A stretch of 64,000 bases of DNA from positions 25,502,338-25,566,337 of the forward strand of contig CM060199.1 of the NCBI GenBank assembly GCA_030562195.1, given 5' to 3'. This document shows, one piece after another, positions 20,625-31,424 of this stretch. Position numbers and translations under genes: made by a program. Numbering within the stretch: the first letter of the stretch is position 1; every line of letters begins with the position of its first letter. This stretch comes from Nipponacmea schrenckii. Its lineage: Eukaryota; Mollusca; Gastropoda; Lottiidae. Below the pieces are notes generated by a model that searched no databases, was not told the DNA's origin, and saw only the letters and a list, made by a program, of their open reading frames with translations.

Positions 20625-20754
20625 ATCCTGTTTTATTAAAACACCAACACCACCCGAACCCCGTTTAGCGTGTCTGTGAACATCTATCCTATTTAAGCCA
20701 AACCATTCATAACCTACAACATTAAGAATGTTATTTTAAGAATGCAATTTTATG

Positions 20755-21190
20755 TATATTGCGGTCGACACTGTCCATCTGTCTGTATGTACACCGGCAA
20801 TGTAAACACAGTAACTTCTACATTTTTCATCCGATTTGGATCAAATTTGATATGAATGTGTATTTTGACGATATCTTGGATATTCGAATTTCATAATTTT
20901 CAATGATCAGTTTCAATTATTTCACATGATTGCATCAATTTTGACTTTCAAACACGACAACTGTTACAGTTTTTTATCGGATTTGATATCTTTGACAAGT
21001 TTAAATTTCAAAAATTTTCGATGAGCAGTTTCAAAGTTATTGTCCTTGATTTAGATAAATTAGATTAATTTAGGCTTTTAAACATTTTAAAAGCTTAAGT
21101 TTTGGTGGGTTTTAATGAAATTTTGCATGCTTGTGAATATTGATATTTGAAGGTATTTAATCAACGCCTCAGAAGTTAGCTCCCTTGATT
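20755..21190. repeat. Fragment of a non-coding repeat akin to that at 178-1415
   Basis: The sequence contains 'gtatattgcggtcgacactgtcc', 'tgtaaacacagtaacttctac' and internally repeated phrases of the type 'gatcaaatttgatatgaatg' and 'caatgatcagtttca', with the same composition and style as the left-end repeat. The internal repetition is weak. Confidence 0.4.
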
Positions 21191-21396
21191 AAAAAAGTTG
21201 TATATTATATTTTTACATTTCAGGCGTGCGCTTGTTTTGAACTCACCGAAATTACACATAACACCTGCACCCCTTTCCCATTCATTAATATAAGACTGAA
21301 GGGTTTTCTCTGTCGTATCTTCCCCTGTGCCGTCAATAACACCACATTCATTCCTATAAATGAAAAGAAAATCAAAACGCTAAATAAAAAACAAAC

Positions 21397-21896
21397 NNNN
21401 NNNNNNNNNNNNNNNNNNNNNNNNNNNNNNNNNNNNNNNNNNNNNNNNNNNNNNNNNNNNNNNNNNNNNNNNNNNNNNNNNNNNNNNNNNNNNNNNNNNN
21501 NNNNNNNNNNNNNNNNNNNNNNNNNNNNNNNNNNNNNNNNNNNNNNNNNNNNNNNNNNNNNNNNNNNNNNNNNNNNNNNNNNNNNNNNNNNNNNNNNNNN
21601 NNNNNNNNNNNNNNNNNNNNNNNNNNNNNNNNNNNNNNNNNNNNNNNNNNNNNNNNNNNNNNNNNNNNNNNNNNNNNNNNNNNNNNNNNNNNNNNNNNNN
21701 NNNNNNNNNNNNNNNNNNNNNNNNNNNNNNNNNNNNNNNNNNNNNNNNNNNNNNNNNNNNNNNNNNNNNNNNNNNNNNNNNNNNNNNNNNNNNNNNNNNN
21801 NNNNNNNNNNNNNNNNNNNNNNNNNNNNNNNNNNNNNNNNNNNNNNNNNNNNNNNNNNNNNNNNNNNNNNNNNNNNNNNNNNNNNNNNNNNNNNNN
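21397..21896. other. Assembly gap, 500 N
   Basis: Exactly 500 unknown bases, a placeholder gap length; ORFs spanning it are artefacts. Confidence 0.99.
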
Positions 21897-22119
21897 AAAA
21901 CTATTCTGATGAGAATGTTCAAATATATAATGCAAATGCTAAAAAGTCTTACCTGTTCCCTACACAAGTTGACATGTTCTCTTAGACTTGTTAAATTGAC
22001 CTGTTTTAGACATATTTTGCACGTCTCTTTAACTGTTTCCTAAGGAATAAAACATCAAAATAATTTCCTTTACCAGTATTACATTTAAGTTGACAACCAA
22101 ATGTAAAGGTTCACTATTT

Positions 22120-22374
22120 CTTAGAATGGACATAGAAATTACAATAGGAAATTAGTCAATACAAGTGAAAATATCTGGCGACATCACAGAACCCTTGTAC
22201 AGTTTGACTTTGATAGAGGGGGGAAACTACTATCTCGTAGTTCCGGGAAAGCACGGGCCTAGGAATCAGACCTAATTTTTATTTCCTCGCACCGATCGGG
22301 ATTCGAACCCACGGCACCTTGTCGCCTAGCAGACGACAGTCCAACTCGCTAACCACTGAGCCATTCACCACCCT
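22120..22374 (-). mobile_element. tRNA-derived SINE
   Basis: On the minus strand 22374-22290 reads as a tRNA-like head: TGGCTCAGTGGTTAG (box A) and GGTTCGAATCCC (box B), about 45 bases apart. It then continues into about 170 bp of unrelated body (AGGCCCGTGCTTTCCCGG and further). The head lacks a clean acceptor stem and is followed directly by the body, so it is a SINE rather than a tRNA gene. The 3' limit is uncertain. Confidence 0.65.
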
Positions 22375-22587
22375 GAAATAAAAAAAACAACAATTTGAAC
22401 ATCAGACAAAATGGAATTCTTTAAATAAAACATCTACCAATAATATCTTTGGCAAAGGAGGCAAAATCAATGAGAATGAAATTTGATATAGCAGTATGTA
22501 CAAGAGACCTTGTTTAATTATATTAGCAGATTTTTTGGAACACAAAATTAAATCCTCCAAGAAATTTAAAAAAATAAATTTCCTTAC

Positions 22588-22799
22588 TTGATCTTTTTCA
22601 CCGAAACAAAAAAATCTGTGGGTCCAACTAACTTTGTTTTTTTCTGGCTGTCTTAGACCCCGATTACCAGTAGGCCTACCAGAATATGGCTGGAACAGCC
22701 TTCTCAATTCGTTTGATACAGGGGAAAATGAAGGAGCCCTACTGCTTTGTGAGGTCGAAGTTGTCTGATCATGTAGACCAGATTAGTTTTCTCCAGACT
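22588..22799 (-). other. Candidate internal exon of a host gene
   Basis: Minus strand: acceptor (polypyrimidine then TTTTCAG, ending at 22800) and donor CAA|GTAAGG at 22588. The frame in between reads TSTSQSSRAPSFSPVS, LRRLFQPYSGRPTGNRGLR and VSWTHRFFCFGEKDQ. The Trp-Thr-His ... Phe-x-Cys-Phe wording resembles a domain I have seen in uncharacterised animal proteins, but I cannot name it. The exon has the phase expected after the candidate exon at 23805-23874, yet a TAA sits six codons in, so either the acceptor differs, the sequence has an error or the exon is dead. Confidence 0.4.
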
Positions 22800-23122
22800 C
22801 TGAAAAATATTAATCAAAAACTTAGTTGCACAACTTCATCATTTTTATACATGTTTGACTATGATCAACTTCTTAAAGTAAAGTTTTCCAGTTTATAATT
22901 TTAGGCCTACAGTAAGATAAACTATAAATGACATTTAGACATTCCTTTTTATGGTTTGATGTTTTGAACAAATGCATGTTGAAACGTATGATCATGTGGA
23001 CATGTTACATGGCTTATCTGCCAGATATTAACTTTTTTCCTAAAGCGAAAACTTAAAAGTTAAAAAATCAACCTACGGCTACAGCAATAATATAATAATC
23101 ATTCTGGACCTAGGCTTACTTA

Positions 23123-23508
23123 TTCTTGAGACAGCGGTGGTCCAGTGGGTTAGGTGTTTGTCCGCTAACCTGAAGGTCCTGGGTTCAATCCCGGCAAAAA
23201 CCGAGATTAACCTTCGGATTTTTCAGCCCGGTCTCCCCTTGTCAGTGATGCAGGTCGGAGGGACTGACATGGATTGATGGAAAAAGCTCCTAGTTGTGGA
23301 TGGGACAATAAACCGAGGCCCCGTGTGCTACAGGCTGTGCATGTTAAAGATTCCTTGACAGTTGGAAATCCAAAAAGATCAGGCTAATGCTGCTGCCCTG
23401 GCAAAATTCCCCTCATTGCACACTGCATGGCGTTGCCAGTCTTCATTAGCCAAAAAAGGTGCAGAAAAGTAGGACTCAAAAACCCCATTCATTTCATTTC
23501 ATTTACTT
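23123..23508 (+). mobile_element. tRNA-derived SINE with (ATTTC)n tail
   Basis: The head contains TGGTCCAGTGGGTTAGG (box A) and GGTTCAATCCC (box B), about 40 bases apart. A long body follows, including 'gatgggacaataaaccgaggccccgtg', a phrase typical of the conserved central domain of some invertebrate SINEs. The 3' end is 'ccattcatttcatttcattt'. The tail repeat is the same as that of the LINE at 7842-8250, which suggests this LINE family supplies the reverse transcriptase. Confidence 0.8.
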
Positions 23509-23804
23509 ATTCTTATTGCCAGTGAAAAAGTAGCCTACTAGTACTTATTATAGTACCGGTAGCAAGACCTAGTATCATTACTTGAATGACAGCTATCCTG
23601 CCTGATAATATAGGCCTATCTACTCTGTGGTCATAATGAGTTCTAAATCTTAGATCGTCTTTGGTTGGTAGAAGCCAACCATTAAAAGAATTGGATCTAC
23701 TAATCTAGTTGAATTACAAGAAATTAAACTTTTTACTCAATACACAGTCACAGACAATAGGCCTATGTTAACTACGTAAAGGTTTGTAGTTAACATTAAC
23801 TCAC

Positions 23805-23874
23805 CCTTTAGTAGGTCCGCAGCTTTTTTCATTAATTCCAAAGCTTCTTTTTTCTTTGACTTTGGCGCATCCAT
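23805..23874 (-). CDS. Candidate first coding exon of a host gene
   Basis: Minus strand: ATG at 23874 opens 23 codons (MDAPKSKKKEALELMKKAAD and then LLK) plus one base, ending at the consensus donor AAAGG|GTGAGT. The peptide is a charged amphipathic helix start. The Kozak context and donor are good. It could join the exon at 22588-22799, whose phase agrees. The gene is not recognised and no other exons were identified; the 500-N gap may hide some. Confidence 0.45.
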
Positions 23875-24008
23875 GATTTTATCTAGCGTACTCTTCTACG
23901 CCAAGAGGTACCTAGTCTCCGTCACCCAAACTAATATAAATCTATATTATTTACGTTGAAGGTTCTGGGTGACCGGAAGAGGCGGCCCGCCTTAAAACCG
24001 GGATAAAA

Positions 24009-24117
24009 ATTGGATGCTGTTTTTTTTTGTTTGGTTAGACCCCCCTTTAATTGGAGAAATTTTTTTTTGGAGAAATTTTTTTTTGGAATTTTTATTTTGG
24101 AATTTTTTTTGGGGGTC
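24009..24117. repeat. T-rich low-complexity tract
   Basis: Repeated 'ttttttttggagaaa' and 'ttttggaatttt' units. It may inhibit assembly or mark a decayed poly-purine tract on the other strand. Confidence 0.7.
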
Positions 24118-24789
24118 TTTGCAATTGGTTGAGCAAGATTTGTAATTTGAAATTTTATAACACATAATTGTTAGTAAAGATTTGCTGTTATGCTATTAAT
24201 ATTATAGAAAATAACGTTAAAATAGATGACAGACAAATGTTGAATTCTTATTACCAAAGTTGATTTTACTTTACTTATTACAGTTTTAAACTTCAAATTC
24301 AAATATTGGTGCACAAATGTTAAATTTTGCATACAAATGTTAAATTTTGTATACTAATGTTTAATTTTATATACAAATGTTCAAATAAGCTTTCAAATGA
24401 AGAAATAAGAATCTATAAATTGAAATTAGGCATTAGCAATTAGGAAATATCAATTAAGAAATAAGAACATCGAATTTTGAGCTGTTTGGTCTTCCATATA
24501 AATCAACCGTAATTTAAATGATATATATTTTTCTGACAACACTAAATAATGGGTCAAACATAAAACACAAAAGATTTGGGTCTTAAACACATTTCTTATA
24601 AAATTAGATCCACCAAACTCCAAATTTTTACAAAAAATCATGTGTCGCAATTCCTTAAGAAATAATCAATGACGATAAAAAAAAATATGAATCAGCCTCA
24701 ATTAATCTATACAGTTCACTAAACTGTCACAAATACATATGTCTACACAAAAAATATTGAGAGAAGGGGAGAAAAGAAAGTTCAAAAAA

Positions 24790-27700
24790 AAAAATACGTT
24801 AAACGAATGTCTGGAAAAATGAAATCAAATACGTTAAATTTTAACACCAATGTAAAAAATACATATATTGTTATCAAATCACATATATTTTATTTACTCT
24901 TACTCTAGAAATGGTTGAGCAGCCAGGTAGGAGACTAGCATTAAGAAGGAAATACAAAAAATCGAATACTTGGTCATGATTTAGAAGATTCGGAATTCAG
25001 TATGATCAGATCCCATCAGATACGATATAGTTTGAGTTGGATTTACAGCTTGAATTTCGTCCACATAACTATAACCACCCTTTGTGAACCAAAACATAAA
25101 TATATACATGACATTAACACCAAATCATTGACTGTTTTGATAAACCAATAGGCTTGAGAGGACAAAATTAACATGTTAAATCAGAAACGTATTTTCAGAT
25201 ACGTTATATAATGATTTCAAGTATATTATAATGTACTTAAATAAGCGTGTATGTGCTTCCATACAATTATTCCCGCCAAAAGCATTCCTTATGACATATT
25301 CATTACGTAGAAAATCCGCCATTTTAACATAACAAGCCTTGTTTCGCATCACGTTGTCTTCAAATATCAGGTAAGCTCTTTTGGTATCATATTTTTCAGA
25401 CAAGCATTGGTTTCATGCAAGAAATAACATTCTAACTTATGAAAAGAAAACTCAACCCCATAATAGCTCGTTCGATTGATATACAGATAGCCGTCTATTT
25501 TAAGCCATTGTTTTTAACGTATTTGATGCAAGATATTAACGTATTTCACAGATAATTATGTGTTCAATTTTCTGAGAGTTATTGAAAAATATTTTATTTA
25601 TTTGAATAAGTATCAACTAATTACTGTACTTAATCGCTTATAAACTGATTTTACACTCGTACCGAACGACAGGAGCATGATTTACATATTAACGTATTTG
25701 ATGTTTTTCAGAATGGTGAAAACTGCTGCTGAATATCAACGAGACTATAGAGAGTGAAAGAAGAGAAACGATCCAACATATTTAGAAAAGGAATGAAAGA
25801 GACAAAAGCCTTATAGAAAGGGTATAAATGAGTTAAACAAGAAAGACCAGAAGAAGAGAAGAGCTATGTCATGTGTGTACAGTTTCACCTATCGAGAAAA
25901 ACAAAAGCTGAAAAAAAAAAATCAACACCTCCAGTAGTTGAAGTCCAGATTCAATCTGATGTTATCACATCTTCATCTGACCCACAATCGTCAAATCAAA
26001 ACACACGTGAACCATCTTCAAGAATTAATCAACCTAGGTCTGCGCCGTTGCTTGTTCGCATGGCATTCCCAAGTCCAGAAAATCGACGTGTCGAACAAAT
26101 GCTCTGAAGAAAGCCCATGATAAAATATTTCAACTGAAAAAGAAGATACAAAATATGACAAGGTGCAAACGCAAGTTTGAAAAGCGTTTGGAAAGAATTA
26201 AACAAAAAGTATCCACGCCAACCTTACCACAAACTCCAGAACCAACAGCATTGACGCCGAAGTCGAAAACTAAACTGGAACTAAGAAAAGCAGGTCTAAG
26301 TCCCAGAAGGGTTAACAAATCAATTGTTAAAAAGTTGATTATGACAAACGCTATTATGGACGAAGTGAAAGAAACTAACAGAGTAAATAAAAGTGAAAAG
26401 GCAAGAAGAATGGTGTCAAAGATCGTCAGTGGAAAGATAGTTAAAAAATACAGATGTATATCTATTATATCGAGAGAATTGAAGATAAATGGTAAAGTTC
26501 AAAGAAAAGCTACAGATAAAAACATTGGGTTGTTTCCAAGGAAACGTATGGAAATTTTGAAGAACAACATAAAAGCAAAAGTTATCGAGTATTTAGAAAG
26601 GGATGATGTCAGCAGAATGATGCCTGGTAAAGATGATGTGACCAAATGTGGGAAAAAGAAATTACTAGAGAGTTTTGAATGATTACATGTCAAACATTTA
26701 TGAAAAATTTAAAACTGAAATTCAAGATGTTTTTCTTTCTTTTTCATCTTTTTGTAAATTAAGACCGAAATATATACACCTCACTTCAGTAATATCACGA
26801 AATATATGCCTCTGCAGTCGACATCACAGTTTTGCGATGAAGCTCAAATGTTTGAGAGAAGCTGGAATTAAAATCTCATGCAATCCAGAGAATGTTGTCA
26901 AGAATACTAGTGAAGAAGATTTGAGGCTATTGATGACTTGGATAGAGAAAGATAAAGTAGAGTATGAAGAGTGGCAGAAAGTTGAAGAAGGTGATAGGAA
27001 GCGATTAAGAGTGGTAAAGGTTTTGAAGACAAAGATAGACTTTCAAGATATTATGATAAAGGAGTTTGCAGATTTTATAAGACACACCAACAGAGTTAAA
27101 CAACAATTCAAAGCCCTGAAAGATTTGAAAGAAAACTTCTCTAATGATCATGTCATTGTTCAGATGGATTTTGCTGAGAACTTTACCTGTCAGGCGTTGG
27201 ATGAAATACAAAGTGCATACTTCAACTCTACTTGTGTAACCATTCACCCAGTGGTAGTGTATTATAAGACAGTCGACAATATAATTGACCATAAAAGCTT
27301 TGTTTTTGTTTCAGATGTTAACCAGCACAATGCCTGTGCTGTATTGACCATAATAGATAAATTAATGCCAGAACTGAAACTCTTATGTCCTGATGTCAAA
27401 ATGGTTCATTACTGGACGGATAGTCCTACGTCTCACTACCGAAACAAAGTAATTTTTGACATGGTACGAAGATATGATGAGTTATATGGTATTCATGCGA
27501 GATGGAATTATTTTGAAAGCGGACATGGAAAGGGCCCTTGCGATGGCGTTGGAGGCACTGCGAAGCGTCAAGCGGCTGATGCAGTAAAGCAGGGGAAAGT
27601 ACAAATTCAAGATGCAAATGACTTCTTTAAATGGTCGTTTTCAAATAAAAAATCCCTGCACTATATATTCTATGGTAAAGCTGAATTTGATGACGTTTCA

Positions 27701-28560
27701 AATAAAATTCCTACTAACCTAAAACCTGTGCCCGGAACGATGAAAGTACACGCAGTCTGTTCCAAAAATGGATCTCTTTTCACCAGAGCAACATCTTGCT
27801 ATTGTTTTAATTGCATGGAAATGGGTAGTAACATGTGTGAAGGATGGCTGAGCCCAAACGCTAATTGCCAATCAGGTGAATCTGTTGCAGAAGTTGTTGA
27901 AGGTGTAAAAGGGCTTAATGAAAACGATTATGTGGTTGCGATTTATGAAGATAATTGGTATGTCGGTAAGATTATTGAAGTAGATCTATCCGATAATGAC
28001 GCAAAAATCACCTTTATGGAAGCTGTACAAACAAAGGGCGATGAATCAAAATTTCGATGGCCAGCAAAACCGGATGTTCTTTGGGTCAACTTTAATGACA
28101 TAATATCTCTTATTGAAGCACCAGTATCAATTGGAAAGTCACACAGACAATACAAGATCGACAGAGCAATATTGGAACCAATTCTTACCAAAGTAAATAA
28201 ACAATTCGGGTTTTGAAAGATACGTTATATCATATACGTTAGTCAAAAAAGACAATTATATATTATAATTACCCGTTTTTTGTTAGTTAAATTAATAGTT
28301 TTCATATGTTGCATTGTTTGGAATTAAAATTATTTAAATTTATTAATATGTAAATTAGTTACGTTCATTATAGTAAATGATGGAATAGCAACAGATACAT
28401 TAAATAGTTGATTTTTGCTTTTGTTTCCTAAATATGTATTTGAAAAAGTTATTAACAATTTATCCGTTACGTACTTCATCATTTGTACATACAATGCCCT
28501 TTTTTGTGACGATTTTTGTAGTCGCCCATTTTGCAAGTTTTGCCGTCAAATACGTTAAAT
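24790..28560 (+). mobile_element. Unclassified DDE transposon with repeated 13-mer around the ORF
   Basis: A transposase-like ORF (25713-28216) is flanked by repeats of TCAAATACGTTAA or its complement: forward at 24825-24837 and 28546-28558, reverse at 25514-25526 and 25689-25701. Near matches occur at 24792, 25536 and 28895. The reverse copies before the ORF and the forward copy after it face each other. I could not define terminal inverted repeats or target duplications, so the limits are those of the repeats. Confidence 0.55.
25713..28216 (+). pseudogene. DDE-type transposase of the 'ESGHGKGP' kind, frameshifted N-terminal half
   Basis: ATG 25713 starts MVKTAAEYQRDYRE and meets TGA at 25755. 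Further frame changes lie near 25910 (poly-A run), near 26090 and at 26675. From 26675 to 28216 the frame is open for 513 codons. It contains VIVQMDFAENFTC (first Asp), MVHYWTDSPTSHYRNK (second Asp), then YFESGHGKGPCDGVGGTAKR (Glu or His site) and a C-terminal Tudor/SH3-like segment (YVVAIYEDNWYVGKI). The N-terminal 'ERQR-YRER' style, the D...D...E spacing and the C-terminal module recur in a family of uncharacterised animal proteins that behave as transposon genes. Superfamily not assigned. Catalytic half looks functional; N-terminus is broken. Confidence 0.7.
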
Positions 28561-29030
28561 ATTAAAACAGGATATAGCTTACTTTCCTTTCAATTAGGAA
28601 CAATAAAAATTCTAGTCCCGAGAAGTCGATTGCAGTTATTTCTTTTTAGGTCATTTATCTCGCGCAACTTCAATTTTGTTCTTTATAAATAAAACCGTAA
28701 GAAATTCAATCTTTTCATTGTTTGTAAATAGTCTTGGATTGGAAGAAAGAGGTGCATATAGTGACTGCATTTTCTGTTTGAAATTGTTGAATTGGAGTTA
28801 TTTTAGAACGCCTGGTGAGGGGTTTTAACAATCAGATAAATTCATCTTTCGGGACTGCATAAAATAACAATCCAAGACAGATTTTCAGTAATATCACGTA
28901 TTTGACACAATAAATTATAAATATAAAAATGTGACATATAATTTTAGGATGAGTTATTTGAGGCGCGTTTACACATAAACATATTTTAAATGTGTTGATC
29001 ATTTGAAATAACTTAGAATTTGTAAAAGAT
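28561..29030. other. No gene recognised
   Basis: AT-rich stretch between the DDE element and the next ORF; one partial copy of the 13-mer near 28895 is the only feature. Confidence 0.4.
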
Positions 29031-29032
29031 AT

Positions 29033-29299
29033 TTGTTACAATGTGATCAATTGTTTGATATTCTAGTTTGGAGCCCGTCGTCGTTTCAATGTCACTATTA
29101 TTATATCAGGGGTTTTGTTATCAGATCGCAAATGCTGTTGGACGGGTATAAAGAATTAAATGAGATATTAATGACTAAATGTGCCCAATTCAAATTTCTC
29201 TACATTGCGCATGGTATGCAGTCTATCCATTTGATAGACGGGTTACATTTGAATACATCTGGAATAATCCGTTTTTGTAAAAGTGTAGGTCTTCTGTAA
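29033..29299 (+). pseudogene. SGNH-hydrolase-like fragment, probably from a LINE or repeat protein
   Basis: The 88-codon frame ends with HLIDGLHLNTSGIIRF. The 'D-G-x-H-L-N--G' block is the last catalytic box (Asp/His) of SGNH/GDSL-type hydrolases, which occur in some LINE ORF1 and transposon proteins. The preceding YKELNEILMTKC suits the helix before it. No Ser or Gly block was found upstream, so only the C-terminal end is present. Confidence 0.4.
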
Positions 29300-29633
29300 G
29301 ATAATCAATAAGGATGAACATTTTATGTATTTAGTAATGAAAAATATGACCTGTGACAGACGTGAATATGAGCTATCTAGACATAGTGTTGGATCGTCTC
29401 AAGATGTAAATTGGCGATGTTGCGAATTCCAAGTACGCGAAGGTGGCCTATCCTGACATTTGGAAAATTTGTGATGTACACGACCGTTTCTCGTCATATT
29501 ATTTCAGTTAGTGTTTTTTACGACTACCTATATGTGTTAATATATAAGTTGTGTACTGTATGCATATATTTGTACTAAGTAAAATGTGTATTGGGTAGAA
29601 GATTATGAAATTAAATATGTATTAGGATTAAAG

Positions 29634-29901
29634 TGGAACGACCTCGTCTGCACTCTCTCAGATGCTATAAGTGTCGTCCGTGGCCAGAGACAGACGAGGG
29701 CATAGGCGGCAAAAAAGGTATCAACCGTATAAGATAACAGGGAAAACTATCAGACTCACCCGGAATGGCTGCAAAGTCAATCACAACACAAACAGTACAA
29801 CACCTTCTAGAAACTATTACCAAAGGACATGTATTCGTACCGAAGTCCAGATACAATATTGCGACAAATGATACACTGCCAACCAGTTTTTATAGCTTCT
29901 C
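29634..29901 (-). repeat. 3' LTR of the Ty3/gypsy element
   Basis: Direct repeat partner of 37162-37427. On the minus strand it begins GAGAAGCTATAAAAACTGG, with a TATAAAAA box near its start, and ends CGTTCCA. Differences from the partner include a 2-base indel near 29710 and about eight substitutions. Confidence 0.9.
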
Positions 29902-30122
29902 CTATATAATCTCACGTTTTGCACGTGCAGAGACCATTCACTTATATGTACAGCACTATCAATCGAATACAACCATTGACGACACGAACACATCCCAGAA
30001 TCGGACCGGAAGCAGCCGTGTCAACAAGTACAAAATACACAACACACCTCCCCCTTTTCTAGGATGGCCTCACCGTCTTCCGAGATTTTACCAAGTACGG
30101 GTAAACAAACCCCTGAAGTTTC

Positions 30123-30975
30123 CTACCCGAGGACTAGATCGCAGACCCTGTCCCTTGGACTTAAAAGGGACATGGCTGCTACCAGCACCAGCCAATATGT
30201 TAGCGCCCCAATGCCATTTATGGGAGCAATCGAAAATTGCCCCATCGGGACACGCCAACCATTGTAGCGCGATGCTGCGACCATCGCCGCCTCCGCCCTC
30301 GGGGAATCATATGCTGACTCCGGGATTAAAGACAATCTGTTAATCCTATGGCACAGTCTATCCAGGAGCCCCCGAATACCAGAAATCTTCCTGGCAACGG
30401 CCCGGATGAACTGTGACCTTTTTCCCCTGTATTTCTGAAGTTACTACAGCTACTTCCTTAAAAAAAGGTGGTAAACATGTTGTTTCAATCTCCTACTAAG
30501 AGCGACCCATCCAGGAAACGGGCAACTACTGGTTCGAGGCCGTACCCCCTCTTCCCTCCTTTCCTTAACCACTAATTGCAACCTCTCCTCCTGCTCACCC
30601 TCTTCCCTGCTCCTCTTACTCTGTCTATTCCTCTTGCGTCGGTTCCTCTTTTCCCTCAAACTCTACCTTTTTCTCTCCTGCATTTCCACAACTTCCTTCC
30701 TCTCTTCCTTCTTTCCCCTCAATCCACTCTTCTATTTCCCTTTCTTCTCCCTTTCTCCTGCGTTCTTCCTCCTCCCTTTCACGTAACTCCAACACTCTAT
30801 ACTCCTCCCGCCTCTCTTCTAACACCCTCTTTTCCTCCTCCATCTTCCCTCTTTCTCTCCTTTCGACCTCCTTCCTCGTCCATCTATCCGCCCCTCTCCG
30901 TTTCCAAACCTGGCACTCCCTGGCAACATTCATTCTTCTCCTTTCATCTACTCTTCTCCTCCTCTCTTCCAACTA
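30123..30975 (-). pseudogene. Post-integrase ORF: coiled coil plus C2H2-like finger
   Basis: On the minus strand, 30972-30625 is an Arg/Glu-rich frame of 115 codons (no ATG; a TAG directly precedes it, beyond which the frame stays open). It predicts one long charged helix or coiled coil. After a frameshift at about 30640 the frame 30659-30450 continues the helix and ends RTSSCPFPGWVALSRRLKQH followed by VYHLF. That resembles 'CPVPGC-----RL--H---H', a C2H2-like finger whose second Cys is Trp here. A further frame (about 30400-30123) remains open. The same-strand position between integrase and the 3' LTR suggests an element-encoded third protein. The plus strand is correspondingly C/T-rich over 30540-30985. 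Confidence 0.5.
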
Positions 30976-31208
30976 CCTAGCCCGCAAGAATTTCTCCCGT
31001 TTGGGTGGCACAACCAAACGGGGAAACTCTGGCGAACTAGCTCTACCTCGGTATTCACTAAGTGTTATCCACTTACTCATCATCTGTAACATAATACATA
31101 ATCTTAGAAATATTGGTGTTCTTTCCTTCCTGAACTCAAGATTTTTCGAGGAATCAACCGATAGTGAAACGCCAAAAGTTTGGTCATGGCCGAAAAATAG
31201 GAGTACCG

Positions 31209-31424
31209 TTATTGCAACTGGGACACTATGTCCCCACTACTACAATTCGGGCATTTATACTCATCGATCAGATCAGCTTGCTCCTGCGTGATGTTGACAC
31301 ATTTGCCATGAAACCATTCCGGACAATGGTCACACTGGATACCAAAGGCTCGACCCCAGGGTTTTTTACAAAGACAATAAACTTTCTTTCCTCTTGCAGG
31401 TTGTACCACTTCTCCATCCTTCAC
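31209..31424 (-). CDS. PHD finger encoded downstream of gypsy integrase
   Basis: ATG 31424 opens 71 codons, overlapping the integrase 3' end by 59 bases in another frame. All eight ligands of a C4HC3 PHD finger are present: Cys17, Cys19, Cys31, Cys34, His39, Cys42, Cys58 and Cys61, with Trp37 before His39 (EWFHGKC). PHD fingers bind histone H3 tails, and in LTR elements a chromatin reader at the integrase end can direct insertion. Whether it is made as a fusion by frameshifting, or separately from the overlapping ATG, cannot be told. No stop lies within the domain. Confidence 0.85.
   Translation of the reverse strand: MKDGEVVQPARGKKVYCLCKKPWGRAFGIQCDHCPEWFHGKCVNITQEQADLIDEYKCPNCSSGDIVSQLQ

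Larger units (their letters stand above)
17150..20735 (-). mobile_element. CR1/jockey-group LINE, 5'-truncated, nearly intact ORF2
   Basis: The minus-strand element includes the ORF2 (17379-20735, one stop) and a 3' UTR with AATAAATA strings near 17340 that ends in an (ATT)n-like stretch at about 17190-17215. The frame closes at a TAA near 20735, where endonuclease N-terminal sequence is still missing, so the copy is 5'-truncated. Confidence 0.8.

Noticed and set aside
21185..21985. ORFs running through the N run
   Set aside because: They are made of unknown bases and cannot be read.
22290..22374. A tRNA gene on the minus strand
   Set aside because: It has box A and B but no acceptor-stem pairing and continues into a SINE body.
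30576..30980. Pro/Ser/Leu-rich plus-strand protein
   Set aside because: It is the complement of the Arg/Glu coiled-coil frame on the minus strand, which matches the element orientation.
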